From contig CM051457.1 of NCBI GenBank assembly GCA_028274465.1, forward strand, positions 106,515,982 to 106,579,981: DNA of 64,000 nucleotides. Direction: 5' to 3'. Shown piece after piece: positions 20,068-32,435 of the stretch. Within the stretch, counting starts at the first letter, position 1. Each line of letters starts with the position of its first letter. A program made the translations under genes and the position numbers. The DNA is from Plantago ovata (lineage: Eukaryota > Streptophyta > Magnoliopsida > Lamiales > Plantaginaceae). Under the pieces are notes generated by a model. It ran no database searches and was not told the origin of the DNA. It saw nothing but the letters and a program-made list of their open reading frames with translations.

Positions 20068-23030
20068 GTTGGTTCTTTGGCATGCTGTGGAAAATGGGGC
20101 TGTATATATGTTTTCACCGAGTATATAATTAAATTTGCACGTAAGATGCTACCAACAGACATGGAAACGCTGGTTAAAGAGTATTACATGTGGATCCTTT
20201 ACGGAGTGATATGCCTCTTCTGCATACACTGGGCGCGGAAGTTGTACCGATTTATATCCAAAAATATATCCGAAAATGAGCAGTATTGACGGACCGCTTT
20301 GGTTGTAACGGTCTCAGTTGGTGTTATTGGTTCCTTTTCTGTATTTTACTGGTTAAATAGCGATATAATGTTGAGGAGGGAAGAAAATCTAGTAAGCATG
20401 TGTGAGAAAAGGGCTCGGATGCTACAAGACCAATTTACTGTCAGCATGAATCGTGTTCATGCATTAACTATTCTTATCTCTACGTACACGATGCATCCTC
20501 CAGCTATGGACCAGGTTGTTATGGCAAATGCATCCTTATAACTATTCAGTTTTTTGCTTAAAATTTATTTTCTCTGTCCCCATGTAAGAGAAATGGTGTG
20601 ATTAGTAGACCTTTGTAGTTAGCTCCTTCTGTAATTGACTTTAATATTGTTTGTAAAAGAATGTAGGATCGGTATAACTTGCTTTAGATACAACTTACCA
20701 GCCAATAGGTCCGAGATTGACTACGGGGTTTAGTGAACACCTACGTCAACCTGCAGATTAACAAACACAGATAATATATATATAATAAAACACAGCGGAA
20801 AGTAAAGAAGAACCTGTGTTTGGTATTTTTCAAGCAGCTTTTGTAAGCTTGCTCGAATGCCCAGTCAAGGCAGAAAATCAACTAGAAAAGATCTTGTTCG
20901 TACAACGCTGTATACTCTCAATATCTATCCTAGAAAAACAACACTAGTCACCTATAAGATGATATAGAAACCAATCTATCTATTCTACCTTCAATACGTT
21001 GTTAGAGAAGTCTAGAATATAAACTAGTGTAAAAGACACAACGAACTAAAACAATAAAACTATGTAACTCTGAAACTCGATCGCTCTTACTCTCTGTGTC
21101 GTACCCTTTTGTTCGTCGATGCCATGCTTTATGTAAGGATGAAAGCCTTGATCGACTTTGATAAGGAAACGCGTATGAGTGAATCTGGACATGTCACGGT
21201 AATAGTCTTCTGATAGGAATCGACTTCCTCTTCTAAGACTCCTTCTCCTTCTATGACAAGAATTCCTTTATGAGTCCTTTTCGACTAAGTCTTCTTCCAT
21301 CTTTAGCCTTCTTGTAATTCGACAATTCCCGTGTATAAATCAACTTCCTGCACAAGACAACCAACTACAGATGTGGAATAGTTATTGTGTTAGAATAGTT
21401 GAAACTATATAAAAGCGGCTAAGTGCTCTGTTTCCAGAACTTAGGGGTTGAGTAACCTATAGGTGAACCCCTATGTCAACTCCCTAGAAACAGTGACACT
21501 TACCGTTTGCATTTTATGCAGAAAACATTTGAAGAGTCGCTTATGCTCTAAGAGTTCGAGACTCTGAAAGAAAGCAAATCGAGCAGCGATTTGGTTGGAC
21601 AATTAAGAAAATGGAAACTGAACCGGTGATAGCTCAAGAGTATGACCAAGAAAAGTTATGTACTTCACCTGTCCAAGATGAATATGCACCTGTTATATTT
21701 TCGCAGAAAACAGTAGCTCATATCATCTCAGTTGACATGATGTCTGGAGAGGTCCGCTTGTCATACATCCCTTGTACTTTATTTTACTTCCATTGAACTT
21801 TTAACATTGGTTTGGATCTTACCTGCGCATGTGAACCATCAACTCGTTCTTTGTGTCCTTTGCATATATTGATTACCTGCTCCTTTTGATTCAATTTTGT
21901 CTTCATATAGGAAGATCGGGAGAACATTTTACGGGCTAGAGCTTCTAGGAAGGGAGTCTTGTCATCACCTTTCAAGCTGTTAAAGTCCAATAACCTTGGT
22001 GTTGTGCTTACTTTTGCAGTCTACAACACAGATCTTCCATCTCATGCTACAGCCGAGCAACGTACCACTGCTACTGTGGGGTAAATATATATATACTAAA
22101 AATATGATTTATTATCAGAGACTTGAGATATATAATTATTATTTCGTCTTATTTGTCTCTGTTTTCTGCTCAATAAAAGGTATCTAGGTGCTGCTTATGA
22201 TGTTCCATCCTTAGTGGAGAAGCTTCTGCATCGGCTTTCTAGTAAAGAGGATATTGTTGTTGATGTATATGATAAGACAAACAAAGCTGAACCAGTCAGA
22301 ATGTATGGTACTGATGATGGTGGCACTGGCTTGCCGCATATCAGCCATCTTGATTTTGGAGATCCAACTAGGAAGCATGAGATGCATTGCAGGTCAGAAA
22401 ATTATTGCTATTTTGTCATCAGCCAGCTAAGAGGTGATAATTTCCGATAACAGTTCGTTTTATGTTTCCATTAAATTTTGATTTACTTGTAATAACTTTA
22501 CTTGTGGGTCAAATCTTCCATATGGCCATCACACAAATTGCTAAACTGGAACATGAATATCAGGAGATGGTGTTACTTAAACAGCGTGCTGAGGCTGCTG
22601 TTGTGGCGAAGTCTCAGGTGATTCTTTGTTCTTATTGTTGTGCCTTGTCATGGTGTAGCTTCTCTTTTGTCAACTGTTTTCATCCAGTGACTTATCGCTT
22701 CTGTGCTACTCTCTAATTCTTCTACTCTTGTAGTTTCTTGCAATAGTTGCAAGGGTTTCACATGAAATCAGGAACCCGATGAATGGTGTTTTAGGTAACT
22801 AAAATTTTGAATTTAATTGCATATTCCTGCCACAAGTAGGGATTTTTGTCATTCGAGAAAATGCTAAGAAACCAATCGTGCAGGTATGCTACAGATGCAT
22901 ATGGATACTCACTCACCTTGATGTCAATCAACTAGATTATGCTAAAACGGCTCATGCGCTAGTGGAAAAGATTTTCGACTTCAGGCACCGTGAGATATTT
23001 CATAAATACTCACGACAAGAAAATCTCAGT
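20068..23030 (+). pseudogene. Cytokinin receptor histidine kinase pseudogene (AHK2-like)
   Basis: Remnant of a CHASE-domain hybrid histidine kinase, the plasma/ER-membrane cytokinin receptor family; motifs fit the AHK2 branch best. Exon-like parts are 20068-20514 (N-terminal membrane segments, then SVGVIGSFSVFYWLNSDIML), 21522-21751 (end of CHASE: SPVQDEYAPVIFSQ, VDMMSGE), 21911-22080 (EDRENILRARASRKGVLSSP), 22180-22392 (PSLVEKLLHRLSSK), about 22460-22617 (second membrane segment), 22734-22794 (histidine motif VSHEIRNPMNGVLG) and 22884-23030. Lesions: in-frame TGA at 20287-20289, deletion plus frameshift in CHASE around 21540, a 6-nt insertion just before the histidine box, and a frameshift after 22884. 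The ATPase and receiver domains are absent. It is a decayed copy, not a working receptor. Confidence 0.88.
20515..21521. other. Enlarged intron of the kinase pseudogene
   Basis: About 1 kb separates the first membrane-domain exon from the CHASE exon. From about 20690 to 21500 it looks unlike intron sequence and may be a transposon insertion, because two loosely similar stretches near 20700-20770 and 21440-21500 bound it. I could not identify the element. Confidence 0.35.
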
Positions 23031-25885
23031 GTTCTTGGTTTATTTCGTTGTGCATTTAGTTCTCTGTTTATTGAGTATTTGAGTCAGTGTTGTTTGCATT
23101 CGTTGTGCATTTAGTTCTCTGTTTATTGACTATTTGAATCATTGTTGTGTGCATTCTTGTGACAACATTGAGTATAACATTTTGTTGCAATTACCAGTTT
23201 GGCGATCCTAGTTTTTTACAATCATTATTCACCTAAAATTGAAAACTGCAAATCAACCCCGAAATTTATGTGAAACTGTACATGTAAAAGAGTTACAATG
23301 ATTTATAAAATAAATCCATTGGCTATTTTTACCAAATTACCTTTACAAAAGTTGCTCCAAATAATATACCAATATACCGAACAATATTATATTAGAAAAT
23401 AATTTGCAATGAAAAACTTTTCATATTTGCAAAGTGGTATCTAAACTTCGTGATATGTTTTATAGAAATCCTTTTGATTCACTCGGACTCGTGAACCAAA
23501 CAATATCATAACACTTATGAAATATATCTAAATTCATGGTTATTATTTCCAAGTAAATAACAATCACCAAAGTCATCAAATTACAAGTACTGGTAAATTG
23601 CAATTTGGTGCTACACTTTACTTGTTCACCGAAATGTATCCCACCGCTTCCCACAATTACATACACATGTCCACATGAGTATGTGAACTGATCAAACATA
23701 GTTCAAAGTGTCATAAGTGCAATTTGATAAATTACACTTTTGCCCGTATACTTCAATTGACTTAGAAAAATATATATGATGTATCATGCAATTGCATACA
23801 TGACCCAATTATCATTATGTGAACTAATCAAATATAGTTCAAAGTATTATTTGTTCATTTGTACATATCATATGTCAAGTTCATCTTTATACGCACATAT
23901 AAAAGTAAACACATATATGTTGTTGTCTATGATATTCGTTTAAGTCTATAAGGCCACAAGAACATGGCGATGGACCTAATCTCTCAGGGCTCTACGCTAT
24001 GTCCATCACAAGTTGTTCATGATCTAGAACAATGTGGTCTTCTAGTAGACATGCTTAGTTCCACTATGTAAGCACATCTGACCTCTCGATAGACAATAGT
24101 ACTAATTCACACGATTAATTTCGCATGGTCGATTGATATAGTCATTACTATACCATGACGTGGCCAAGCTTGTATAACCACTTCAGATCCTTCACAGGTG
24201 ACTCGTAGATCGAATATTGGCAAAGAACATTAATTAACCTTATTTCGTCTACGTCTTATCCAAGAATACCACTGCGTTCATACGGAGAAATTTAGCTTCC
24301 CGCTGAGGAAAAATCTTGAGCTTATGACTTAACAACCGTATGCCGAACCAACTTAACAAGGGTGTCTATCTTTGTCCTCCAATTACAGAGTGAGTGAATC
24401 CGGTTGTGCCACATACGTTCCCGTCTACACATTATTAGATAACCCAGGAAAATAGGACTGGAGACACACGTCGGTGCACACTCCCTGTAGAATCAAATTT
24501 ACCATAACCATACGCATTAGTCCGTTCATGTGATAACCAGTTACGATCTGTCACTTCATGATAATCGGTGACGATACTAATTTGAACTAACTCTACTAAC
24601 CAAACTTAACGACAATTGTAGTGAGTTGTTCGTTTCTCATGTCGAGGTTCCATATGATTCCCCGAACCATATGAAGTGGTTCCTATATGATCTCGCTCGA
24701 TCAGTCAGCTTGGTTAAGCTAACCCCTCATAGGTGATGCCATCATCGAGGTATATATAGAATCCCAAGAAAGCAACTTTAGATCCTCATGTCCCAAAATC
24801 CTAAAGACATGATCGTTGTTGTCCTATTCTACATACATCTACCATGTAAAGTCTTATCCTATTGTATACAATCCCACATGTATACAAGACTTATGGTCAC
24901 TAAGATGCATGGCAGGGTTTACATATAATTGATTAAGTACTTGCAACATTGAAGAATGTAAACATGACAAGCAAGAAACAAGCAAGGAATTTGTAATATA
25001 CTAATTCGTATTAATTCAGATAACCGAAACGGTTTTATTACAACGCACTAAGGCGAACTATTGCTCGACTCTGAAAGATATCCAGGAGTCGTTGAGATGA
25101 GCTTTGCTCAATCTTTTAGTGTTTGTTGTGGACTTGGTCGAAGTGGGCTTTATTTGGACCGGCTGAAGTGTCACTTTTGATGAGTAATACGTATACTACT
25201 GCATCAACTACTATGTTAGACCCAATATCAAATTTGAGTGAAAAACGAAGAATACCACCGAGTTTGTGGCACCTCCATACAAATACTTGTTATGATTAAT
25301 TTGTAATATTTTGAACAATTTTCAGACTTACAGTTGTTTTATATGCTATGTTTGAATATTTTTAAAAGTAATCTACCATATATCTATGATTTGTTTGAGA
25401 ACATGGGATATATTCTAAAAAATATGGGTTGTATTTGGAAAATATAGAATATGCCACTTATATATAAAATCAAGTTCATGGCAAATATTATGAGAAGCAT
25501 GAGTAATATTTCCATGAGCATTGGAGATATTCTTAGGAACATGGGTAATATTTAAAAAGTACACTACTATGTAGCAATATATATACAACCATCAAACACA
25601 CTAAAATAAGCCATTTCTTTGAGCTTTCCCATACCACAAGAAAAGATCAGCCAAGAAATAAAACTATCATATAGTGCCACATTGATTATTCGACACCACT
25701 ATCACTTGCAATATAATTCAACCCCATATCCACCAATAAGGCAATAATCACAACCCTTTGTTTCCCTTTGAATAGGCAATTATGTTTATTACTACTACTA
25801 CTACGAGTAATTATCTCAAAATGTAAGACTTTCATCTCAAAATATATGACTAGCAAACCAAGCAGGGGCCAAACAGAAACCCGTT
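23031..25885. other. Intergenic DNA, possible retrotransposon remnant
   Basis: No coding gene is recognised. The more balanced base composition of 23940-25250 contrasts with the AT-rich flanks and resembles the non-coding or LTR part of a retrotransposon, but I saw no paired LTR, primer site or protein motif. Start of the region: a short repeat of tgcatttagttctctgtttattga at about 23052 and 23110. Confidence 0.35.
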
Positions 25886-25889
25886 CAGA

Positions 25890-26290
25890 CATTAGGAGAA
25901 GTTACGCTAGTTGATGCTGCTTGGCCACGACCCTGTGAATCAAGAAGCTTGTCAGTCTGAATGAAACCCCACGTCAAGAACAGCATCCAACGTGTCCAAA
26001 ACCTAAATAGAACATGTTCAGACATTTCATCGAATAATTAACCTACACGCAAACACCTTACAAACATAACAATTAGAACGAGAAAAGAGACGAAATTAAG
26101 ATATGGGGGTCACGATTACGGACGATGTGAGATTCAAAGAACTTCGTGGTGAAATTAACCATCATATTTCGCACATATTATCGATCGACAAAGAGCAGAA
26201 AAACACAAGAGCTTGACAGAGAGAAAGGAACGGAGAAAAAAATACTTACATTTGCAACCGAAAATCTTCAAACACGATGAAGAATCACTC
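25890..26290 (-). other. Possible small minus-strand transcript, unrecognised
   Basis: An acceptor-like ctatttag near 26006 on the minus strand precedes open sequence reading RFWTRWMLFLTWGFIQTDKL and on to a stop near 25893; an alternative frame, VLDTLDAVLDVGFHSD-stop, is equally possible. A donor-like AAAT|GTAAGT lies near 26250. This could be the 3' end of a small gene or a non-coding RNA. Neither frame is recognised. Confidence 0.2.
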
Positions 26291-26328
26291 AATTACAGAA
26301 GAAAACTGTAAAAAACGTGAACTTGTAA

Positions 26329-27420
26329 TATGTCTTTTGATATTTCAGAACTGAAATTCTCAGGCCTTTGCATTGAGTCTTTCTACCGATAGAATTCCAA
26401 CTCTCCCAAAAGCTCGAACTGATGGGGAGCAACGGAATCTGGTCATTTTATTAATTCTCCAACACTCCCCGCACTCGTGGCCGGTTCAACCTCTTTGGGG
26501 AGGCAAATTGTTGGTAATATATCAGGGTGTGATAATCTTGGAATACTTCTTTGGATCGTGTAGTCACTTTCCAAACAAGATAATTCAACCCTACAGTTGT
26601 TGCCGGGGTTACACGAATTCCTTGTTGGGATAATCCAAGAAGGCAATCTTATTCAGGCAATATGAATTTCGATCAGAAAGTAGAGAGGATTTATGAGTTT
26701 TCGTTGTACTTGTTTTGGAGACTGATCGCTTCAATAAATAGAAGCGAAAAGGTGTGAACGAAGTGGTGTATCTGTTCAGAACGAAGTGTTATGAACGAAA
26801 GGTCACGTTAGTTCACGAACAAGCCTGTTCGTTCACGAAGAGTTGCAATGTTCCAAACTTGGGGCTACGCCCCTTGGAACCCCGCAGGGGCGCTGCCCCT
26901 CTGCCCCTCGACCCCGCAAGGGGGCGCAGCCCCCTTGACCCCCGCTTCGTATTCGTGGTCGATAACTCGTTGGCTCAACAAGCGTGCACTCCGCACTACC
27001 CAAACTTGTTCCGAGCTCAACGAGAGATCGCATCAGTCTTTAGCAGATCACATTACTACTAAAATGAATTGATGACACTAAAATCACCGACACAAGTCGA
27101 GTCGAATTTTAATATGGGGCGGAGTTTGTCTCCGGGGAGATTCGTTCCACCCCAACATCTGCAACAAGAAGCTCAGTGGCCTACATGAACCTTTTCTTTT
27201 CATGTAAGGTTCACTCTCAACTAATGTTTGCATGTCTGGAGAGCTCGACAGGCTTCGGGAATATTCTGCAGTTTACCTAAACGAGCCTGAGCATTTTCTG
27301 AATGTTTGTTGCGTGTTCAGTTTCTGAATATTAATGAGCGCCTGGACAATTATCACGGTGGCATTAGTTTGTCTTCTGGAGACATGTACATTTACACTGA
27401 ACACAGAGAATTTGGACAAC
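26329..27420 (-). pseudogene. Partial copy of the BTB/NPH3 last exon, split by an insertion
   Basis: Two pieces, 26329-26388 and 27158-27420, match consecutive parts of the intact gene's last exon (roughly 27990-28275) with many changes, for example tgatatttcagaactgaa against tgatatttcggaactgaa. They are separated by about 770 bp that include a solo LTR. The relic lies just downstream of the intact gene on the same strand, so it is an old tandem partial duplication, later hit by the retrotransposon. Several indels destroy the frame. Confidence 0.8.
26509..27092 (+). mobile_element. Solo LTR, copy A
   Basis: A 584-bp LTR begins TGTTGGTAATATATCAGGG and ends CACCGACA (TG...CA). It is related to 31779-32430 in opposite orientation. 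Flanks are caaat and caagt (4 of 5). A purine tract (tttggggaggcaaa) directly precedes it, so it may be the 3' LTR of a larger truncated element and not a clean solo LTR. It contains GC-rich palindromic units at about 26860-26945. Confidence 0.75.
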
Positions 27421-27661
27421 ACTGAATGCTCTATATGTAATACAAATGGATTAGTTCTTACACCATCACAAATGTAGAATCATATCGATTACAAAGTTCA
27501 TAATGCAACATATACATAGTAATTCAGTTCTCTATGTTCTGTTCCTCTTCCCAGTATAAATAGTCCAATTTTTAAGTACAAACAGTCATTTCTGGTGCTA
27601 CATGTTTGATCAGTATAGTGAAGAATTTCATCATCAACCATCCGAGTTCTAGCTGTATATA

Positions 27662-30056
27662 TTACTTTGACCTCATTGATCTCTTCGATCTACCTCTACC
27701 AAACAAGCTTATTCTTCGAAGTAACTTGAGTACTTTAGTTGCATACTTTCTCTGGGAAGCAAAATTCACAGGCCCTATACATCCAGTCACTTGTCCTGCA
27801 TCATTCTTCTTCTTGCCTGTTCTTCGCTCCACAAAACAATACTGCCTGATACCCTGGTGATTCTCCGAAACAGGCTCAATCTTCCCCGAAAACAGCTCGT
27901 TCTTCTTAGAGATTTCCTGTGACTGAAGGCTCTTCTTCAGAGACTTCAACTCATTCTCAAGGTTCTGGATTCTGAAGCTCGTGGACTCGTAATCTGTCCT
28001 TGATATTTCGGAACTGAAGTTCTCAGGCCTTCGCATGGATGAATCTTTCTGCAGCAAGAAGCTCAAAGGCCTACTGGCACCTTCGCTTTTAATGTATGGA
28101 CTCTCAACTAATGTTTGACTCTTGGAATTTGCATATCTGGAGCTTGACAGGCTTCCGGAATAATCTCCACCCTGTGTGTACCTAAACGAGTCCGAGCATT
28201 CTCTGAATGCTTGCTGTGTGTTCAATTGCTGAACAAAGAGTGCCTGTACTATTAATCGCAGTGGCATCAGCTCGTTTTGAACAGCTTCTACACAGACTTC
28301 TTGCGATAGTTTCTGGCAGCTGAGGTACTTGCATACACTCCCTTTCTCTTCTTGTGATAAATTTGGATGACACTGCATGCACATGTTATTTATCACATTA
28401 GTATACAAGGCACAAAACTACTTGTAATGAGTGTTTGCGTGGGCTTAGTTTCTATAAAAATCGAACCATATGCCAAAAGCCTTATATATATATACAAGCC
28501 CTGCAAAACATCTTAGAAGCCTATAGTCAAACATCTTACAAGCAACCCTTTTAAGTGCATTTAAAAATCATAGTTGGATGAACTTACCGAGAAGAAAGTG
28601 TTCATTGCTCGGTAGAGATGATCGTGCGTCTGCCTGCTGTAACTTGGAACTGTTTCAATGAGACTCATGAATCTGTTGCATCCCAATTCTGGTTCAGAAG
28701 CTATCTGATTCAGATATGTATCCCACAGTTCCGCGACTATGTAATTGTTTGCTAAAGGAGTATGATCTGACTCCATGTTGAGTGAAAAATATGTTGTAAA
28801 AATACTTTCCATGATTGACAGTTCACTCCCTGCCTTTGTCTGTAGAAAATCCTCAATGTGAGCCAAATGCAGGACACATGCAATCTGGCCCTGCAGCTGT
28901 TCGACACCCTCGTTTCTCAAACCGAGCTCAAGAGATGCCGAAAGCAACGAGAAGTAAAACCCAACCGGCATCCCTCTACTAGCCTTAACTCCCATAGGCA
29001 GTAAATCAATAACCCCTTGAAGAATAACTGACAAATTATGATGCTGATTCATTGGATGATGATGATCCATTGGATCATCGTTACACACGTACTTGTCGAA
29101 AAGTATCCACCTATCTGCGTAGAAAATAATAATAGGGCTTACATATTTCTCCTTCATACCTTGTCTCCTCAAAGAGCCTACTACCCTTCTGAAAAACGAC
29201 AATGGCAGGGCGATAAGATCGCTAATCCATAGATCATGGCTAAACATGTCCTTCACTGTTCTATCCGTCCAAGGCTGACAAGACAATGCCTCCAACGTCA
29301 CAACCGGCCTATCCCTCCTTCGCTCAGGATCTAGAATTTCCATGCAAGCCATAAAGGCAAGCGTCTCAATGCACCGGCTCACAATCAGAAGCTCTTCCGC
29401 CAAAGGTAGCAAAGTTTGGCACTTTTGGAGGACTATTAGCGTGTCGTCCCAACATTGCAAGACAACTTGGTTTAGGTAGATGTCGAAGCGTTGGCAGAGG
29501 TTTCCAGGTCCATATTCATCTGTCATTTCAAGAAACTCGGCTGCACATCGCAGAGATGCTACATTGAAGGGATTAACCAACGTGGAGGATCCGTAGATGA
29601 AGAGTGCAATCATTTCAAACGTCTCGGGGCCACCTGGAAAATCGAGAGGCAGCTCAACTTCATTTGATTCTCTCAGCTTTTCACGGAAATAACCACTCTT
29701 ACTTGTCAATGGATGCTGCAATATATATAAAACAGGAAACATTTTATCAATATGCAAACTTATAAAAGATGAAGAAGATCCAGTGGAAATTAATTGTACC
29801 TACCTTATGCAGGCTGAAGAGCCTGTCAGCAACTCGAACGCGAATACAGAGTGGAAATCCAGTTTCTTGGCTCCTGGGAGAAGGAATGAAAACACAAATC
29901 AGATCATAGAAAGTAAGTCACTAAATATGAGAGTATATGGAAGTCGAAGTCGAACCAAGAAAGAATCTTGATTTTGAGCAAGGCAGAAACATTGGGAGAC
30001 AAGAATGGACTTGAAAGCAAGGAAGGGTATGGATGAGGACTGGTTCCGTTCATCAT
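27662..30056 (-). CDS. BTB/POZ domain and NPH3 domain protein
   Basis: A member of the NPH3/RPT2-like family, substrate adaptors for CUL3 ubiquitin ligases; relatives act in phototropism and auxin transport. Four coding exons splice in frame to 669 aa: 30056-29956, 29873-29804, 29715-28588 and 28372-27662. The N-terminus reads LLKIKILSW|SQETG across the first junction and RVADRLFSLHK|HPLTSKSGYF across the second, the BTB start. The NPH3 domain begins near residue 220 (WISDLIALPLSFFRRVV). The last exon opens with the diagnostic CHPNLSQEEKGSVCKYLSCQ and ELMPLRLIVQALFVQQL, then a coiled-coil stretch (LENELKSLKKSLQSQE) and a basic C-terminus. It resembles the branch that includes Arabidopsis At3g49900. 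The start could be either of two adjacent ATGs. The gene looks intact. Confidence 0.92.
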
Positions 30057-31778
30057 GTAATGAGAATTTTTGTCAGTTGAGAGATGATTAATGCAAGTGA
30101 CAGAGCTGCTAATAAGAACATCCCTTACTGTAATAGTACTACTACTTTTGTTTGTTTGTTTACTTAGTTTTTACTCTTCTTAATTCCTTGGTGATCATCA
30201 TAAAATTCTTGGTTGCATAGGGACAAATGTTTTGGAAACAAATCTCAAGGTTTACTTAAAACTAGCTAGTCCCAATTAAGTGAGATGAGGAAAGACTAGA
30301 GAGCGTTCCTTGGTTTCTACACAAAATGTGTGGAAAAATGGAAAATAAAGAAGAAATGATGACAAAAAGGCAGAAATTTGTGGATCTTGTATCCCCATTC
30401 TTTTGTCAAAGTCGTACGCACACGAGTGGGGCTCAATAATTACTGGTTTAATGATTCAAGAAACTATCTCGGCTTTCACAAAACAAATTGGGATTTCACA
30501 GGAGAAAGAAACCATCTCCAAACCCCCCCCCCCCAAAAAAAAAAGTTTTTCACCCTTTTTACTAATAGTGTTATTTATGTATCTTGTATTCTTGTTGATG
30601 GATGTTTTGAGATGTCTTGTGAACTGAGCAGGAGCATATCTGAAGCCTCTCGTATAAAAAAAAGAGAAATTTACCAGAAAACATAATTAATAGTACAATT
30701 TCACCAATAGAGAAGACTAATGATGATGATACTTGACCGATAAAAAAAAAAAAGACATGGTTGCATGCGATGCCTAAAAAAAATAAAAACAAATAGATTG
30801 TATGAATAACAAATATTAGAGAATAGTAGAATATTCCCTAGATCACGAGTTAACTAACGAATTGGACCTTAGTCCAGAGACCGAGTGAGATGAAATCCCA
30901 ACACCGGTATAATAATACATAGTTGGGATTTCACTTCCTATCCAAGGTTTATGGTTTCACGTTCCTATCAAAGGATTCGGTTGCCTAGTTTCAGGAAATT
31001 TTTGAATAAATTGTGGATCATATTGTCTAAAATCAACCACATCACTTAAAATATGTATGAAATGTTTAAATTTAGACCACATTATTTTAACTTACAACAT
31101 AGACCAGGTTCATATAGTGATATACGAATAATAATTTTTTAGTAGTTTCTTAGGAAATTAATAGAAACTATATATATAGAGGATGAAAAAAATTAGCTCA
31201 TGTTGCATGGTGTAAATGGTGTCGGTTGAAGTTGTACTAATACTATATATTGTTTGTCAATATTAAAAGTAAAAAGATGTTTTCTTAAAACAGAAGGTAA
31301 ATCAGAGGGGGTTTACCCAAATAAGCGGTGGAGGCCCAAGACGGCACGGCATGGCTGCGGAAAACCTGGAAGAATTTGTTTCGGAATGTTATCATATATA
31401 CTCCTTCCATTCTTTATTTAAGAAAGAAGATTCATATATTTATTTCCAAACATCAAGATATATCAGGTTTAATATTACTATATACTAATTTTTACCTCAA
31501 CATCATTCAGTTTTATTCTATTTTGTTTTATTTAGTTTTATTCTATTATTTTGTTCAGTTTAGTTCAATTATATTTAGTCTGTTTAGTTCTGTTCATATG
31601 AAAAAAAAAGTCTTGGTAAATAAATATTTTATTTTCTAAGAATGTTTACTTATGAATATCTCGTTTACGTATAGCTTGAAAATCATTGTGTACCATGATT
31701 AGGCGCATTGATAATTTACCTTTCGAGTTAACTTCTTTGCTTTCGGAATCATAAGAGTAGGTTTTGTGTTGTACGTAA
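30057..31778. other. Intergenic DNA upstream of the BTB/NPH3 gene
   Basis: Holds the presumed BTB/NPH3 promoter and AT-rich spacer. A poly-C/poly-A run lies at about 30522-30545, and a pyrimidine-rich repetitive stretch (ttttattctattttg-like) at 31510-31590. No gene is supported. Confidence 0.5.
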
Positions 31779-32430
31779 TATTGGTGATTTTAGTGTCATC
31801 AATTCATTTTAGTAGTAATGTGATTTGCTAGAGACTGATGCGATCTATCGTTGAGGCTCGAAACAAGTTCGGGTAGTGCGGAGTGCACGCTTGTTGAGCT
31901 AACGAGTTATCGGCCACGAATACGAAGCAGGGGTCAAGGGGGTTGCGCCCCCTTGCGGGGTCGAGGGGCAGAGCCCCTCGCGGGGTTGCAAGGGGCAGAG
32001 CCCCTGTACGGGGTTGCAAGGGGCGGAGCCCCTGGCTGGGGTCAAAGGGGCATAGCCCCTGGCTGGGGTCCCGCTGACCTGGTCAGCGGGCGGGGTGCGG
32101 GGCAACGCCCCGAGCTTTTTGGATATATGCACCCCTTCGTGAACAAATAGGTTTGTTCTGAACAGATGCGCCCCTTCGTTCATACCTTTTTGTACTTCTA
32201 TATATTGAAGGAATCAGTCTCCTGAACAGATACAACGAAAACTATTACATCCTCTCTACTTTCTGATCGAAATTCATATTGCCTGAATTAGATTGCCTTC
32301 TTGGATTATCCCGGCAAGGAATTCGTGAAACCCAGGCAACAAGTTAGGGTCGAATTATCTTGTTTGGAAAGTGACTACACGATCCATTGAAGTTTTCCAA
32401 GATTATCACAACCCTCATATTTTACTAACA
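31779..32430 (-). mobile_element. Solo LTR, copy B
   Basis: A 652-bp LTR on the minus strand begins TGTTAGTAAAATATGAGGG (at 32430) and ends near CACCAATA. A 5-bp target duplication cgtaa lies at 31774-31778 and 32431-32435. It shares most of its length with 26509-27092 but has about twice the number of GC-rich palindromic units (31935-32115). No internal retrotransposon genes are attached, so it is a solo LTR. Confidence 0.82.
31935..32115. repeat. Array of GC-rich palindromic units within LTR B
   Basis: About five to six units of ~30 bp follow one another, each containing a self-complementary core such as aggggcagagcccct joined by ggggttgca or ctggctggggt linkers. LTR A has only about three units at 26860-26945. 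Each core can fold as a short hairpin. The GC content is extreme against the local background. Confidence 0.85.
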
Positions 32431-32435
32431 CGTAA

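Noticed and set aside
26430..26508. Paired retrotransposon with both LTRs (26.5 and 31.8 kb)
   Set aside because: The two LTRs point in opposite directions and the host BTB/NPH3 gene lies between them, so they are not the ends of one element.
26754..27072. Plus-strand frames reading GC-rich LTR sequence
   Set aside because: They lie wholly inside LTR A, mirror frames in LTR B, and translate palindromic repeats.
31828..32183. Frames of 63-99 aa, rich in Pro, Gly and Ala
   Set aside because: Translation of the LTR B palindrome array. The open frames exist because of the GC-rich repeat composition.
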